DNA of 64,000 bases from Polydactylus sextarius (GCA_016801845.1 CM028922.1:8673501-8737500); one strand, 5' to 3'. Counted from the stretch's first letter, positions 39,224 to 54,200 are shown. Translations and numbers: made by a program. Notes: generated by a model not told the origin, from the sequence alone.

Positions 39224-42200
39224 GTGAGTTAGAGCACTGTGTCATCGTTATGAACATGTATCTGTGTAGGGATCTGTTTCTAAATCCTGATAATGTTTCA
39301 ATAAAATAGTCAACTAGATCAGGATAACAGCAGATACATTTTGCAAGAATGTGACTTGTTTAAACTCTTATTCATTTAGTGTGAAACATACATACAGTCT
39401 GAGGTGACAGTTTATTAGGTTTATTAGACAGAAATGGAATGAACAAAATAACAGTAACACACATCAGTATTGCACTATGCAAATTTTGCCCCTAGCAAGT
39501 TAATGTGGCCATGCCCAGCTGGGATCTAAACCTGTCTTGTGCTCTGGAATGAAGTGAGTTATCTCTCGAGCTATTTCAGTTGATCCCGGATATGTAACTA
39601 TTTTTTCTGTTGTTTTTTTTTAACCTACATGTCTGTGCTTATTGTGTAAAGGGCATCGGTTTTAGTCATGCAGAGACTATGCAGAGATCTGCTTTGTTTG
39701 CTCTCGGCACAGTATCGCCGCAGTGAGTGTTTTGTGTGATGCGTTCGTGCACTTCACATACATGCACGAGAAGCTTCGTTTCTGACTTGCAGCCACAAAG
39801 TTGTTTCATCTTGTCATAGATTTGCCACGTTCAGACATGCTGTTAGCTGTCAGGTCAGAGTCGTTGCTCTTGAATCAAAACTGCAGATTATAGTATTATA
39901 GTAGTGAGCCTTGTCTCCACTAGTGAATCTGGCTTTAGTGAGGAGTATGGGGATGGGATGGCTTAGTTCTAGACAACACGTGGATTATTTTACTCTTGCT
40001 TTTTCCCTTAAGAGAAAAGTAAAAATCATTCATCATTAAGTGGTAACGAGTTTTGATTTGTAGTAACGTCGGGTTTTTTGAGTCTGCTGATTTATTTTCA
40101 AACCGTCCCAGTGGAGGACAGGGTGGAAGGGAATATGCATCTAAACAGCTGAAAATCCACCAGTGCATGCATGTTTTTGGGAGAGGGGGGAAACCGGAGC
40201 TACATGCAAACTCCACACAGAAAGACCAGCGCTTAATCCAGGAGTTTAACCTAGGACCTTTAGCTGTGAGGCGATAGCACTAACCCCTGTTCTGCCATAC
40301 TGTCCTCACTGTTCCCCCCAGTGTTAATTATTTTAATTAATTGTATACCTGTATATATTTTATTGCTACACCCAACCACAGCTATGTATTAATTAAGTAT
40401 TGTAGTATTGCACTTTTAGCAAGTTGTGGCACTCCACTCCCATAGGACACAATATTTAAAAAGGATGGTCAAATTTTAAGCATCACAGGCTGAAATATCC
40501 TTTGTTGTGGTCAAATTCCAAGAATACTGCATCTTATCTTTCCCATAATGTAATGGTGTTTAGACTTTTTTTTGCCTGGTCAACACCCAGTTCTCTCTAA
40601 CAACTTTGTAACTTTTTATTTCAGTTCTCTCAGTGCCCAACTGAGTGAACATATAACATCCAGGATTAAGTTTTTAATGATCGTGTAGAATTATATTCCC
40701 ATTTTTTTATATAGTAAAAAGTTCTCAGTTAAAAATATGTGTTTCTCTCTGTGTGGACAGGGACCAGCCTGGCTCAGACCAGACCAGCTCTGACCTCGTC
40801 AAGTCTAGCCGCAAGTTCTGCTGGTCCAGAGAAGCCCAGTACTTTTATCTCCGCCGCCTCTCTTCACGCAGCTACTCGGCTATTATGATGGTATGTTATA
40901 TGATGGGTACATGATGTTTAATGGGGATGCTGTGTTTCCAGAGTGACATAGACTTGGTTTGTTGCCAACTTTTTCTGTACATGAGATCTTGTTGACCACC
41001 CACCCCCAGTCTACATTCATGCTTCGTGGGTTTTGAATATATTAATATTGAAGCATTAGCATTTATAATGCTCCAGACTTTTTATGGTTTTGCATCCAGT
41101 TATAGCTATATTTGTAGATTTTGATGAATATTTTATGATTTGAATGAAAGCTCTTTAATAATCCCATCACTGGATGAAAAATACATAAAAATACAAACTT
41201 CTCCCCCCATGACACAGTGTATTCCTGACTTCTGTTCCTTTTCACTTATTTGAGCACAACTACGCTTTAGTGACCCCTCCTACATCCAGGATGATTAACC
41301 ATAGAGACATGTCACGCCCCGGACAGCTTCATTGTTTTAATGACTCAGTCACACAAATGATTCAGGCCAGTGAAGCTGATTTGCATCAAGACAGCCCATT
41401 TTAAGTCCTATGTTGCATAGTTCATGCCTGCTGACATTCATAGAAGTAGAGAAAGCATTGTCTTCTTTTTTCATTTGGTGGATATTAAAGGGACACAGGT
41501 TACACTTTACACAGTGTTAGGGATTTTGGATATTTTCAGGGTCAGCTGGTGTTCTTATCTGTGATTTGTCCCGTGCTGATAAAATACCAGATCAGGGCAG
41601 GCTTGTATAGTTATAGATACAGTATTACACGCACACAAACACACACACAGTCACACAAACAAACAGACAAAGAAAACAATAGGTTATTGTAGAACAGCTG
41701 CACTTGGTCGTCTAGTTTTTCCAGACCTTTGCTTCAGCTGTTCACGCATGAGAGTCTTAGATGTTTTACATAGCTCAACAGTATATCACTGACTACACAT
41801 GCTTTTGGTTTTTTTTTTTTTAGGTCTTAAGAAAGGAAAGGTGGGTACTACAGCATAAATCATAATTTGACAATAGTGTACCTTCTTAGACTTTGTGGTA
41901 TCACTGTATGGAAGATCTTTTATTGTTTCAACATGACAGTTCCCCTCTGTTTAAAGCCAAAAGAATGGTGTGACTGTCCTGACAGAGCCCTGACCTCAAC
42001 CCCATCCACCAACCTTGAGATGAACTGGCATTCCTGTGAACTGTAAACCAGACCTTATCAGATAACATCTCTGCTGGACCTCACTAATTATCTTGAGAGC
42101 ACGTTTCTGTAGGTGTACTTCACATTTATGGCTCAAACATTCAGGAATCCACATGCTTTTATAGCGCATCTTTCCGGTCAAATTACACAAAACAAAACCC

Positions 42201-45200
42201 ACGAAGCAGCAACTATATATGTATTTTAAAAAGTATAATCAAAACTATATGGTTTGCCCTTTCCCTTTCAGGAATGTTGCTTTATCTCTGGCTGCAGATA
42301 CCATTTTAAAATAGTCTTTCATCTTTCTCAGAATAATAAACTGCAGCATTAAATGTTTTTTTGTCTGGGAGCCTCACAGCAGGCTCCCTAAAAATCAATG
42401 GGAGTTATGGACTGATCCATCCCAGAGGTATCAGAGGTGTAATCTCCTTCTACCTGTATATATAAATATGTATTATGTTTGATTTTATTTGTGGTTCTTT
42501 ATTAATGATAACGGTAATAAATTATTTTGTGAATCATTCTAAGCTGATGTTACGAAATCTCTTTTCAAACTGATTTTATCTCTCACTTGTTGCTAAATCA
42601 AACCCCCCCCCCGCTCTGATTTGGTACAACCTGAGCCGAGCTAGGAGTTGTCGGCGCTAATTTTTGCCCTCAAACTCTACACTTAATGTTTAAAGTTAGC
42701 AAAGTGCGCCATTTATCAGGGGAAAGAAGATATTTACTTACATCTCTGTAACGCTGGATTTTATTTTAATTTCTTCACCACCGACTGGAAACTTCTAACT
42801 AGTCAGGGTTTTGTTTAAGTCTTCAGTACCAGTCAGAGACAGTTCAAAGTGCGTGATGCCAGTAAACGGAGGGGGGCTGCTCTCTCTGAGCAGATACGCC
42901 ACTCAGTACTTCACCGTAAGTACAAACATTTATTAAACAAAAGTAGACATTTTCTAACCCTGATACGCTCTTGTTAATATTTTCCGTGAAACTTTATCGT
43001 TTTGAGGAGGTTTTTTGTGTGTGGGGGGGAGTTTCCATGAACCCCTGTAACAGCCTGTTGCACCTGCTGTTAGAACTGTCAGTTAACGTTTTATCAACGG
43101 AAGAAACACGTTCAAACTTTATAAATTCTGATAAATATTTTCTTTTATCATCGTTGCTACAGCAACGACTTTTTTTAGATAATCATCTGTTTTCAGTTTG
43201 TTAAATCTAACAGCGTTTGTCCGCTGGTCGAATTATTATTTTTTTCTTTATTTATTTATGCATTTCTCAAAGATGAGTAATGGTGATTTAGATTACAACA
43301 GATTATAAAGGCTATAGATGTATAAACTTATTGTTTATTTTTAATTATTCGTACATTGACGTGGTGATGTGTTGTTGTCTGGCTCATGTTGTAACTCATC
43401 TCTGTCGCCAGTTGAGGGCAGACTTGTTAAACGTTTCTGTTGTCAGCAGTATTGAGACTATTGTTGTCTGATTGCATGTGTGATTGTTTGCATCATTGTT
43501 GGGTAGTTTTGAGTTTATAGGATATTTGATTTGCAGGAGACACACACACACACACACTGAATATATGGCCTTATATAACTTAAACCTGACTTATCTAAAA
43601 GACAAAGGTCTTTAATTGCATGTTTAAGAGCTATAATTCTCCCTTTCTGTATCCTGTACTGAAGATTGCATGCTAATTTTAATTAATTACATTTTTAATT
43701 CATTTTTTAGAGCTCAACCTACAGTCACAGTTTTGCAGATTCTCAAATATTGTTGTATAGATAACACAATATGTTCCAGCTGTTGTAGGAGTGGTGCTGT
43801 TCAAATTGTATTGAAAGATATCAAATAATATCAGCTTTTTTAAAACTTAAGTATTTTAACTTATTGACAAGCAGTTCAGTAATCAGTGAAGTTGGTCAGT
43901 CAGATGAGTATTTTTCCAGCACAATATGTTGTTTGGTTCCAACATCTACTATCAAATGACTCGCTGCGAGTGTTTACGTGTTTGATATTATTGTAAACCA
44001 CGTATTTTAGGGTTTTGGCTTTTTATCTGATTAAACAGGACGTCACTGATTAAATCACAAGCTGAGGTGGTCGAGCTACAAGAACACTGCATCTTTGCGA
44101 CCCTTTTTTCCCAGTTAATACCCAGTTCTTTCAAACAACTTTGTAACTATTCAGTTTTCTTTAAATATATTAGTAAATGACAAGTTTAAATGAATTCAAA
44201 CTCATCTGAGTACAGAGATATTTCACCTTATGTGTCACAGATATTGTGAACTAAATGGAGATATGAAATGTTTGAAATATGAAATATTTGTGTGGGTTGG
44301 TTTCTACCTTTCTGGTAATTTGTATAAAAGTCTTTTAGATTTATTTTTCCACCCTTGTGACTACTTATGTAACCACACAATGAGAAAACAAAGGGACAAG
44401 GATTTTGTATATGTTTGAATTTGAATGTTACCCAAAGAGACTTAGTCACAGTGTTGTTTTCTTATTTTAATCACAATCTACCCACACACTCTATGTGTCT
44501 GGTCTTTAAAAAGAAATCCAACCTGACTCTAATATCATTTGTTTTTAAAGGATGACCCAGTATTTCAGCCTCCTCATTAGTGGAAATGTGCATGTGTTTT
44601 GTTATGTAATGGCACACACTCAGGAGACCGCGACTTATCCAGCAGGCCTGCCCGCGAGCAGCAGTCACAATTGTATCACTTTGTACAAAAAAAAGGCAGT
44701 CTGATTAAAACTGGTTTGGCCTTGCTTGAAGCACTTTTGTTGGCTGTTCGGAAGTCATTTATCTTGCTTTCATGAGTTCAGTGTTTCCTCTGCAGCGGTT
44801 CTTTTGGCCTCTCTGGTACAAGGGCAAATCAAAATGCTTGACTCTCAGTGTTTCTCTTATTTATCAGTGGAACAACTTTCCACCCTAACCGAACAAATAC
44901 TGTATGTGGTGTATGAGGCTCCCAATTGTAGATTTGTCACATGTGGCTAGAGAAAGATCAACATTGGACAATCATCTGACAAGATTTGTTATCCACTCGT
45001 CAAATACAAACAATTTAGTCCATAGGTAATATTTGTCGTTTTGTCTGCAGTGTCTCAGCTGCCGCTACTTGTTTTTCCTTGTAGGCCAGAAGATCAAAAA
45101 AAAGTGGGTTATGATGAGTGTGCTGCCAGTGTCAGTCGTGTCCTCGTTTCTATAAGCCTTGGCCTAAGACGTCCGTGACACACAGATTTCTCTTCCCACT

Positions 45201-48200
45201 CCCCCCAAAAAATCAACAACTTAAAACCCCAACCTTTCTGCGTGCTGTCAGTGATATAAAGTTGCAGTGATATAAGTTGTCTTTGCAGATATGCGAATCA
45301 TCTCTAAAACTTCGACAGTTGTTTATATTTTAATATCTGAGCAGAAAGTAAACCCGCAGTGAGTTGTGTTTGTTGATGAAAAGTCAGCGGCGTTAATCAC
45401 CGCGTGCGTGTGCAGGAGCTGGTGTGTCTGTGTGTTTACACTGCAGACAGTGGGATTTGTGCTGAATGTAGGCCAGCAGAAACCCTCTTACGTCAAAGGC
45501 GGGCAGATGCAGGGAGAGAGCTGCTGGTGGTTGTGCAGCTGTGGCCATGGAAGAGGCTGTGGCGCACATCAGTCTGCCAGAGCACCGCTGGCGGTGAGCA
45601 GGGAGAGACGCAGATAGGAGGCAACACAGAGTGCCAACAATGAAGACCGTCCTCAGCCTGCATAGGAAATGGGCACACGCAGTCAAGACCATACGCATCC
45701 TGCAGGGACTCGTGAGTGCGATTCTGCTTCTATGGCTCAGATTTGATCAGATCTGTGGTTTAGACAAGTGACCGGAGTCGGCAGCTGTTATGGATCTAAG
45801 TGTTTGAATCACCGGCTGCTTCTGTAAATGCTCTTTGTAAAGTTGTATAGAGTCAGATGTTGTTGTCGGCATCGCTGCAAAGTGACACCAACTGTTGTAA
45901 AGTTAACTATCATATTTTTATAAGATAAAGATGTTTGGTGAAACATTTTTAAAAAATGTGTTATGATTAGTGTTTTTTAAATGTGGAAATCTGCTTTTCA
46001 CTTGATCTTCAATGGTTGATTATTTATCAAAAGTCAGTTTTGTTGTTGTTTGGCTGTCTCTTAAAAGCAGGTGTGATTATTTGATTAAATCTACAAAATA
46101 CTGTTTTCAGTTTCTTTAATTCACAGATTTGATTCCTTTTTTCTGTTGGACAAAAACACTTTTAGGACACTGGTCCATCTTCTAATGTTACCCTTCACAA
46201 TTAATCAAAAATAATTAATAATTAACAGTTGTTAGTAGCTTCTCTGATCCCTGCTGTATCGGTTTAGACCTGACATGTATCTTGTGGTTGATATGTAAAA
46301 CCTGTTGTTGTTGTTTCATTGAATGATCTGTAAGAACAAGTGCTTTCATCTTAAATTATTTGTAAGTGCTTTTTTAAGAAAGCAAGTGGATGTTCAAGTG
46401 TTCTCATCAATATTTAATCAGTAGTCAGAGTCAGAAGTTTCTCAGTCCCTCTTGTAAACACCCTGGTAGAGGCCTCTTCTCATTGTTCTTCTGGGGGCGT
46501 CTGGTTGTGTAACGACAGCGTTGGCTATTGAACGCATCAAATCATACATTATTAAGCTGTGCAGTGAGACGAAACCTACAACGGTGACTTTTTTTTTTTT
46601 TTTTCTACAGAATCCAGTCATGGAGGAGACCGTGTGGGAGCAGTACACTGTGACCCTGCAGAGGGTGAGTGCGTCTGCAGCGAAACACTCACGATTTACA
46701 ATATTTACACGATGGCCAGAAACCCAGGAAAAAGCGCCCAGACTTTCTCCTGTCCTCTAAATAAGAGCCAATGCTCCATTAAACATTAAAAAAAATTAAT
46801 AATAGTCATTTTTACTTTTTAGAATGAAAAACTAGTGTCATATTTTAGTTAAAAATCAGATTAAATGAAAACAGAAGGAATTAAAAAGCTCTAGAAAGTG
46901 ACAAAGTCTAATGACTTTGGTAAACATTAAAGACACAGCAGGGCTATAATGAAAGCTAATGTCTGTTTTTACTAAAATTGCGATACAGTGTGCTGGTATT
47001 AATTTTATTTTAAATTAAATGTGTTAATGTTTTCTGTATACATTGTCTTCAAGTGGGCAAAAAAATCCAAATGGTCAGAAATGTAGGAATTTACATATTC
47101 CACAGTATTTTTTGCATTAGTGTTTACATGTAGTTCACATCGCTCTAAATCGGCTAATTAACAGACATCATGACAACATGTTTAATTGGTTATTGAGGTA
47201 AGTACAAAACAAAGCTTTCAGAGTTTTAAAAGGTTGTCATGTGTGTTGTTGTTGCAATAAAAATGCCTCAGGTAAAAGTTCAGTTTTGGTATTTTTTTTT
47301 GTTGTTTATCATTTAACAATTTCCCACAACCAATTAATACTTATTTCTATCCCTTACTTGTATGGATACAAATATATTTCCTACCAAAAAAGACTGGTCG
47401 CAATGATCAGTAGTTCCAGTCATGTTACATCTTCATATCTTAAATCCCTGAGCTGTATGTAATGTGAATATATCACACGTTCACCACATTTCACCACATC
47501 ATCAGCGTGTTGTTAATATTAAACACGTGCGCGACTGTGAGAGCAGAACAAACCACTGGAGCTGAGGTAATCATAGTGGTAAGCTCATTGTTTCGTGCTG
47601 CCGTTCACTGAGGCCAGAAAAGCAGATTTAGAGCAAAAAGGTCCTCCACCGCAGGCATGTGACCTCTGACTCTCCACCACAGCCAGCTGTCACACTCCAC
47701 TTTCTACTCTCTGCTACCATTTGTGAACTTTAAACATGTCCTCCGTGCTGCTCCTTCTGTCCCTTGTTATGTCCTTCCCACTCGTTTTGTTTAAAGAATA
47801 GACCATCTGCAAGAGTCTGTTAGGCGACACAAAAAAATGAAGATCAACTTTGATGACAGTTTTCATAACATAACAGCTTCTCCACCATGTACGTGTTTCC
47901 CATTCAGACAGATGTCTGAATGTCTTCTGTAGACATAAATATAAATAAATAAAAATCAACCTTTTAAAACTTGTTACAGAATGAACATGCAAAAAAAGAG
48001 CAGAAACAAAGTTAGATCCTTTAAGTTTCCATTAACGTAGGTAGAAGTGCAGTTTTTGGATTTAACAGTTTAACAGTTTTGATATGATAAAACTGTTTGC
48101 TCCGTTTTTTGGCAAAGTCAAGTAGGTATCGGGTGATATATAGTATTTGGAGTATTTGGACACATCTGGGAGTGAAGACAAAAGGCAATCTGCTGCTTTC

Positions 48201-51200
48201 ACACTCTGGGAACTGGAAACATTCCCGTCAGGTCTGATGTGGACGATCAGAGAAACAAATCCAACATCCAACTTTAAAGACACGGATGTTTATGTTGAAC
48301 TACACCATTACATCCTATCATCATCATCTGCCCCAGTGCTGGTGGAAACCATCATGTAGCACAAAGTCTGAGCATGAGGCTCAGACTTTGTAATATTATC
48401 ATATTTATTTGTTATAACAGGAAGTAAATACTCTTTAACATTACTGTATCAGAGTGAAATGGACTTTCTTCGTCTCTCGTGTTTCTTTTTTAGTCTGTGT
48501 TTTTCTCTGCTTTCACTTTCTCTCTCCCTCTGCCTCCGTAGCCATCTGCTAGAGACAGAGTGAAGTGCTGAATACTGTGTGGGTTTTTAAAGTACAGATG
48601 GAAGGGAGGGGATAAAGAGAGGGGGGTCATTAAATCTCCGTCCTAATCTCATCTGGACAAACTGGAGCAGTGGCAGGTAGAATAATTTAGAGTCCAATCT
48701 CATTTCCGAAGAAGAAACGAACCTTTAAAAGCAAAGTTACTCATGAATTAAAGTAACAGCGTCAAAAAAAAGTGGGCAGTGTGTATATGTATTCACTTAC
48801 ACACATGCATAAATTTAAAAATTATTAAACTGAGGATTAGCATTGTAGTTAATCTCATGCTACACACAAAGCTGCAGTATCTACTGAGTATCTACACAGT
48901 CATACGTGACTCCACAGCACACGGCTGTAATTACAGTCAGTGCAACAGGACACACGCCACAGGGATTAGAAGACCCCTTTCTCTTTCTAACACACACAAA
49001 TATAAATGCATACTGTGACATAGAATAGACTCCAAATGATTCACTTGTTTCTTTTTGTTTTCAGGATCCAAAGATGGGCTTTGGCATTGCAGTGTCTGGG
49101 GGGCGGGACAACCCGAATGATGAGACCGGTGAGACGTCCATTGTGGTGTCTGACGTCCTGCAGGGAGGACCTGCTGATAGTTTGTTATTGTACGTACTGG
49201 GTTTTGTTTTAACATACTTTTTTGGCAAATGTATCTGTTTATCTAAAATTTTTATACAAACCGTCTTCCTTCCTTTAAGAAGTCTTTAAAGAGATTCTCC
49301 TGCACAGCGTTAACAGAGCAGTCTGTCCCCATAATATCGCAGCATGTTTTAGATCGTGGGTGGAAATCATTAAGCAAAACCATTTTATATATTAATAATG
49401 GATTTACAGGATTTTCATGTCTACAATATATGAGGAAGCACCATTATTTGTCCGGTGCTTAATTCACAGGATTTGCCTTTGAACAGACATCTCTGTCTGG
49501 TCAGTTTATCCTTCATCATCCAGAATTCAGTGTTTAACAATGTGCAATGTGAAATTATATACAACAGGGGATTTTATCCGTTTTGGACACTTTTATCAAA
49601 TGATCAGTATAACGTTTCAATTTACTCTTATATTTCAGGAAGGATTAATTTTACTTTATGTAGTTCTGGATGCATAAAGCCCCTGAAGTATTGGCATAAA
49701 AACACTGATTATTTTTAGCAATTAAATAAAAAACAAAGCCCTTTTTTTTTTTTTTTTTATTGCTAAGAGGATTTATCTGGCTGTTTACAGCCTAATTGGG
49801 AACGCTCCAAGCAACTTCCTGAACAGAGGCAAATCCATTACCACTTGTCACTTTAAGAGTTTGTGCTGCTATGAAAATATAAAATGCACGTTCACATGTA
49901 GCACACGTATACATATACTTAAAATAACCTTTTTAGTTCAGCTTGCTCACATCATCACGTGTTTGTGTTTAGTGAGGGCGACCGAGTGATACAGGTCAAC
50001 GCCATCGCCATGGAGGGAGCGCTACACTCCTTTGCCGTCCAGACCCTCAGGAAATGTGGAAAAGTAGCAAAAATTGTAAGTAAACCATTGTTGTTGAACC
50101 CTGCTGTCTTTTTGTTAGGTAGTAAATGATTTAGAACTGCTCATTTAGGTTTCATACTATGTGATTATGTTGTGGTTTCATCCATTAGTTTTTATGTCTC
50201 TTTTCATTTGGACACTAATAACCTGACACAGAATGTGAAAAGTCAAAAATGTGGGAAAGTTGCAGCAGCAGTAAAAGTAAAAGTTGTCGAAATAATAATA
50301 GAAATAAGACTTTAATAAGACTAACTCTCCTCATGCGTGGAGTTTGGATTTCTGTTATTTCTCGTTTTGGTCTTCGACCTCTGACCTTTCTGTTTTAACT
50401 GAATTACCTACAGACAGTGAAGAGGCCCAGGAAGGTTCCAGTGAATGTGATGAACCGTCCCCCGTCACCTGACGACAGAGTCTTCAGCAATGACTACAAT
50501 GATGACTACAACTACGATCAGGACCGCCGCAGTATGTACAGTGGGCGGGACCACAGCCCAGAGAGGGAGCGAGGCGGCGGAGGCTACATGGATTCCGGCT
50601 ACCACACACGTGAGCGTGACTATGACAGGGACTATGACCGACGGGAACGTGGCAGGAGCACGGAGAGAGACCTGAGCCCGGACAGGTCGTACAGGAGAGA
50701 TGGCAGCAGAGGCCGCGCTTTAGATCGAGAGCGCAGCCCGGATCGCCGCTACAGGAGCGACCACGTGCTCGACCGTGAATACAGCCCGGACAGACGCTAC
50801 CGCAGCGAGCGCGCTCTAGACCGAGAGCCCAGCCCAGATCGCCGCTACCGCAGCGAGCGAGCCCTCGACCGCCCGTACAGCCCGGACAGGCGCTACCGCA
50901 GCGAGCGGACGCTGGACCGCGCCGACAGCCCCGACATGCGCTACAGGCGCGACAGCCCACCGCGAGGCCGCGGGCAAGACCACAGCTTCGAACGAGGGCG
51001 GGAACGCCTCCCCAGTGACCCCAGGAAGTACGACGAGCCGATGAAGCGCAGTGGGAGCAGGGACCGCCTCGACCGCTCACCATCACCTGCGCTGCCCATC
51101 CCTATGCCCCGCCCGGCCCGCGACCTGGACCCGCTGGAGAAACCGATGAATGTGTTGCTGCTAAAGAACCGACCCAACGAAGGTGAGAAAGGATCAGAAC

Positions 51201-54200
51201 TTGTCAATTAAACAATCAAAAAAAAGTTTTTAGACTGAAAAAGACAATATTATTTAAAGTGAAATGCAGATTTCAGACATTTTTCTGTGTTTCAGACAAA
51301 CTTATCATAACAGTTTGTATAAGTTGTGGAACTTTTTTATGTGTAAATACTTACTACATACTGTTTTGTTTTGTTTATAATCTTCCAGAGTATGGCCTTC
51401 GTCTGGGCAGTCAGCTCTTTATCAAGGAGATGACCAGCACAGGACTTGCCAGCAGAGATGGAAACCTGCAGGAAGGAGACATTATACTGAAGGTAGAGTC
51501 AGTGTTTTTCCTTTGTAGAATAGTTCCCAGTTCCCAGAACAGATATTCAGTTTACACAAATCCTCCCAGTTGAATGAAGCAAATCATTTTCATTTTTCTT
51601 GATAAACAACCATCATCATCATCAAAGTAAATACATTTCCCTGACTGATCCTGAGTCTCAGCTCCATATCTCTGTTCCAGTATTTTGTCACGATCACTCT
51701 CCGTCTGCATAATGAAACCATTTAACCGCACAAATCTCATCCCTTAACTTTGTTCAGTCGACGAACGTCTGATCGTCTCCTAATCTCCCTTCTCTCTGAC
51801 AGATTAACGGCACAGTGACAGAGAACCTGTCGCTGAGCGACGCCGGGAAGCTGATTGAGAAGTCTCGTGGGAAGCTGCAGCTGGTTGTGCAGAGAGACAA
51901 GCAGCAGGTGCTGATCCGAGTTCCCCCGATGGTCGACAGTGACTCGGAGCTCGATGGTGAGAGACAGTCGAAACTGAAAAGCAGCAGGTCCTATCCAGTG
52001 TAAAGGCAAACCTGGAGAGTAGCCATCATCCTCATACATATATATACCCACTGCATGTCAACTTCATATATATCAACTGTGGAAATGTCTTTGTTGTTGT
52101 TGTTACTGTATCTGTCCATCCCTACATAAAATAAAGGTTTTACTCGCACATCAGTTTTTAGTTTCATTTACATTTTGTTTAATGTGTGAAAATATTTTAC
52201 TAAACACAAAAAAACACTAAACTAACCAGAGATTCGCCCATCACTTTTCCATTACCGTCACCATCCCTCTTTTATACCTGTTTTTAATGTCACATGACTA
52301 GAAGTTGTGCTGTGATTGGTCGGAAACAATCTAGTTAAATGTTGCGAGTGGATTGTTCACTGACCAAATGTTTGTAGGGAGGGAGGTAATAGCTCAGAAG
52401 ACTTGTGACCCACTTTGTTTTTTGTTTTTTTTTTACTCTGTGTGTATTTGGTGTGTATTTCTCTATGTGTGAAAGTGTCCACTCTCCTTTGGTGGGGGTG
52501 ATCTAATCCCCCGTCATAATCCTGATATTGGATATGACAGAATTTTATTACGTACAGGTTTGAACTGCAGCGGCCGTTTGGTTTCTACCATCCAGGATCT
52601 GACACTGTAAAGATCCGAAAACATTTGGAACTTGTCGTGTGTGTGAGAGAATTTTCATGTTAGGACTTGGATGCATCTACTATCTAATTTCTTTTTATGA
52701 TGGTATTATAATGCTTTATAATTCATGTTGTGCTTCAATACACAGAGATGCATCCTTAGCTGTTGTTAGTCATGATTAGGACTCGTAGAACTGGTTAATG
52801 CATAGAATTAACAGCACACTCCGATGTGAGTAGTGATCTGACCTTGATTTAACACCAGTGTGTTTTCTGCCTTCATGACCTTTGGGCAAAATTGTGGCAA
52901 AAAAAAAAAAAGCCACGTTATGTAATTATGATAAAAAAAATACATCCACATGAAGAGGAAATTAGTTATTTTACTCTGAAGGATCCAACACAACCAAAAA
53001 AAAAAAACCCCATTAAATTCTTGTTCATTCTGAACGGTTATGGTATTTTTGTTGTTGTGTTGTAGATATCTCGGAGATTGAGTCCTACCGCTCCTACTCG
53101 CCGCAGGATGACAGGCGGGGCCACCACTCTGACCTGTCCTCCCACTCCTCCAATGAGAGGCTTAAAGAGAAGCCCAGGTAAGTTTCCCTCTAAAATCTCG
53201 AGATTTAACTGTCTGTGACCCAGGACTTGTGTTCAGCCACAAAAAGAAACAGGTTCAGCTTTAGTGAGATGTTTTATGAACCTGCATGTCGTTAAATAGA
53301 TCAGGAAAAACAGGATGATGCAGGATTAACTGGATTGATGCTTCACAAAGCTCAGCCGGTCCATTACATTAAATTAAATGGTTGGAGTTGTCTCCAGGAT
53401 GTCCCATTAGAGATGAGAAGGATTCTCACACTTCTGTTTGTGACCGTTCCAGAGACGACCCACCCAACAGGCTGGCGAAGATGGGCGCCATGCCAACACC
53501 GTTCAGAAGTCACGACAGAGCTGTAGAGGACACGCCCCCCCCGCAGGCAGAGAGGGAGGAGTCGCCGCCGCAGTCACCACCAGGTAAACACCTTTCTGAT
53601 TCTGATCACATCAAGTCTTAATAAAACAGTTAAGTTGACGGTTGTGATTCTTTTAACAGCAGCAGTCGCCGTCGTCCCAAAGTTTCACCTTCCTCTAAAG
53701 GTGCCACTGAAGCCAAGTGTAGAGGACCAGGAAGTGTACGGGTCAGTACGTCAGAAATGTTTTAGTAACATGACAATACATCATCTGCCCGTCCTCCTGG
53801 ATCTAAAGCTAATTAACATTTGTTTATTCTTTCCTTCTGTGTTTGTGACTCGTTCAGACCAAACACGGTGATGGTGCGTTTCCAGAAGGGCGACAGTGTT
53901 GGTCTGAGGCTCGCAGGAGGAAACGATGTGGGAATCTTCATCGCCGGCGTTCAGGAGGACAGCGCCGCTGAGCAGGAGGGTCTTAAGACGGGAGATCAGA
54001 TCGTGAAGGTGAGACGTCTTTTACCACACGTTCAAAATCTGCAGAAGAAATATTCAGATGAATCAACAGCACAAAGACAGAATGTGTAACAGTTATTATT
54101 CTGTGAGCTGCTTCTAAACAAACACAATGTAAAGATGTAAGGAATTTGAATAGATAGCTACTGTGCCAGTGATCTGGTATCTGATGTCTTTGTATAAAAA

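Noticed and set aside
50484..51086. Long minus-strand open frame of 200 codons
   Set aside because: It is the antisense of the tjp2 repeat exon; the GC-rich tandem repeat keeps the opposite strand open. No start context, splice sites or known content.
53635..53871. Whether other tjp2 exons also break the frame
   Set aside because: I checked phases at all other junctions; only exons 54465-54685 and 56535-56640 fail.
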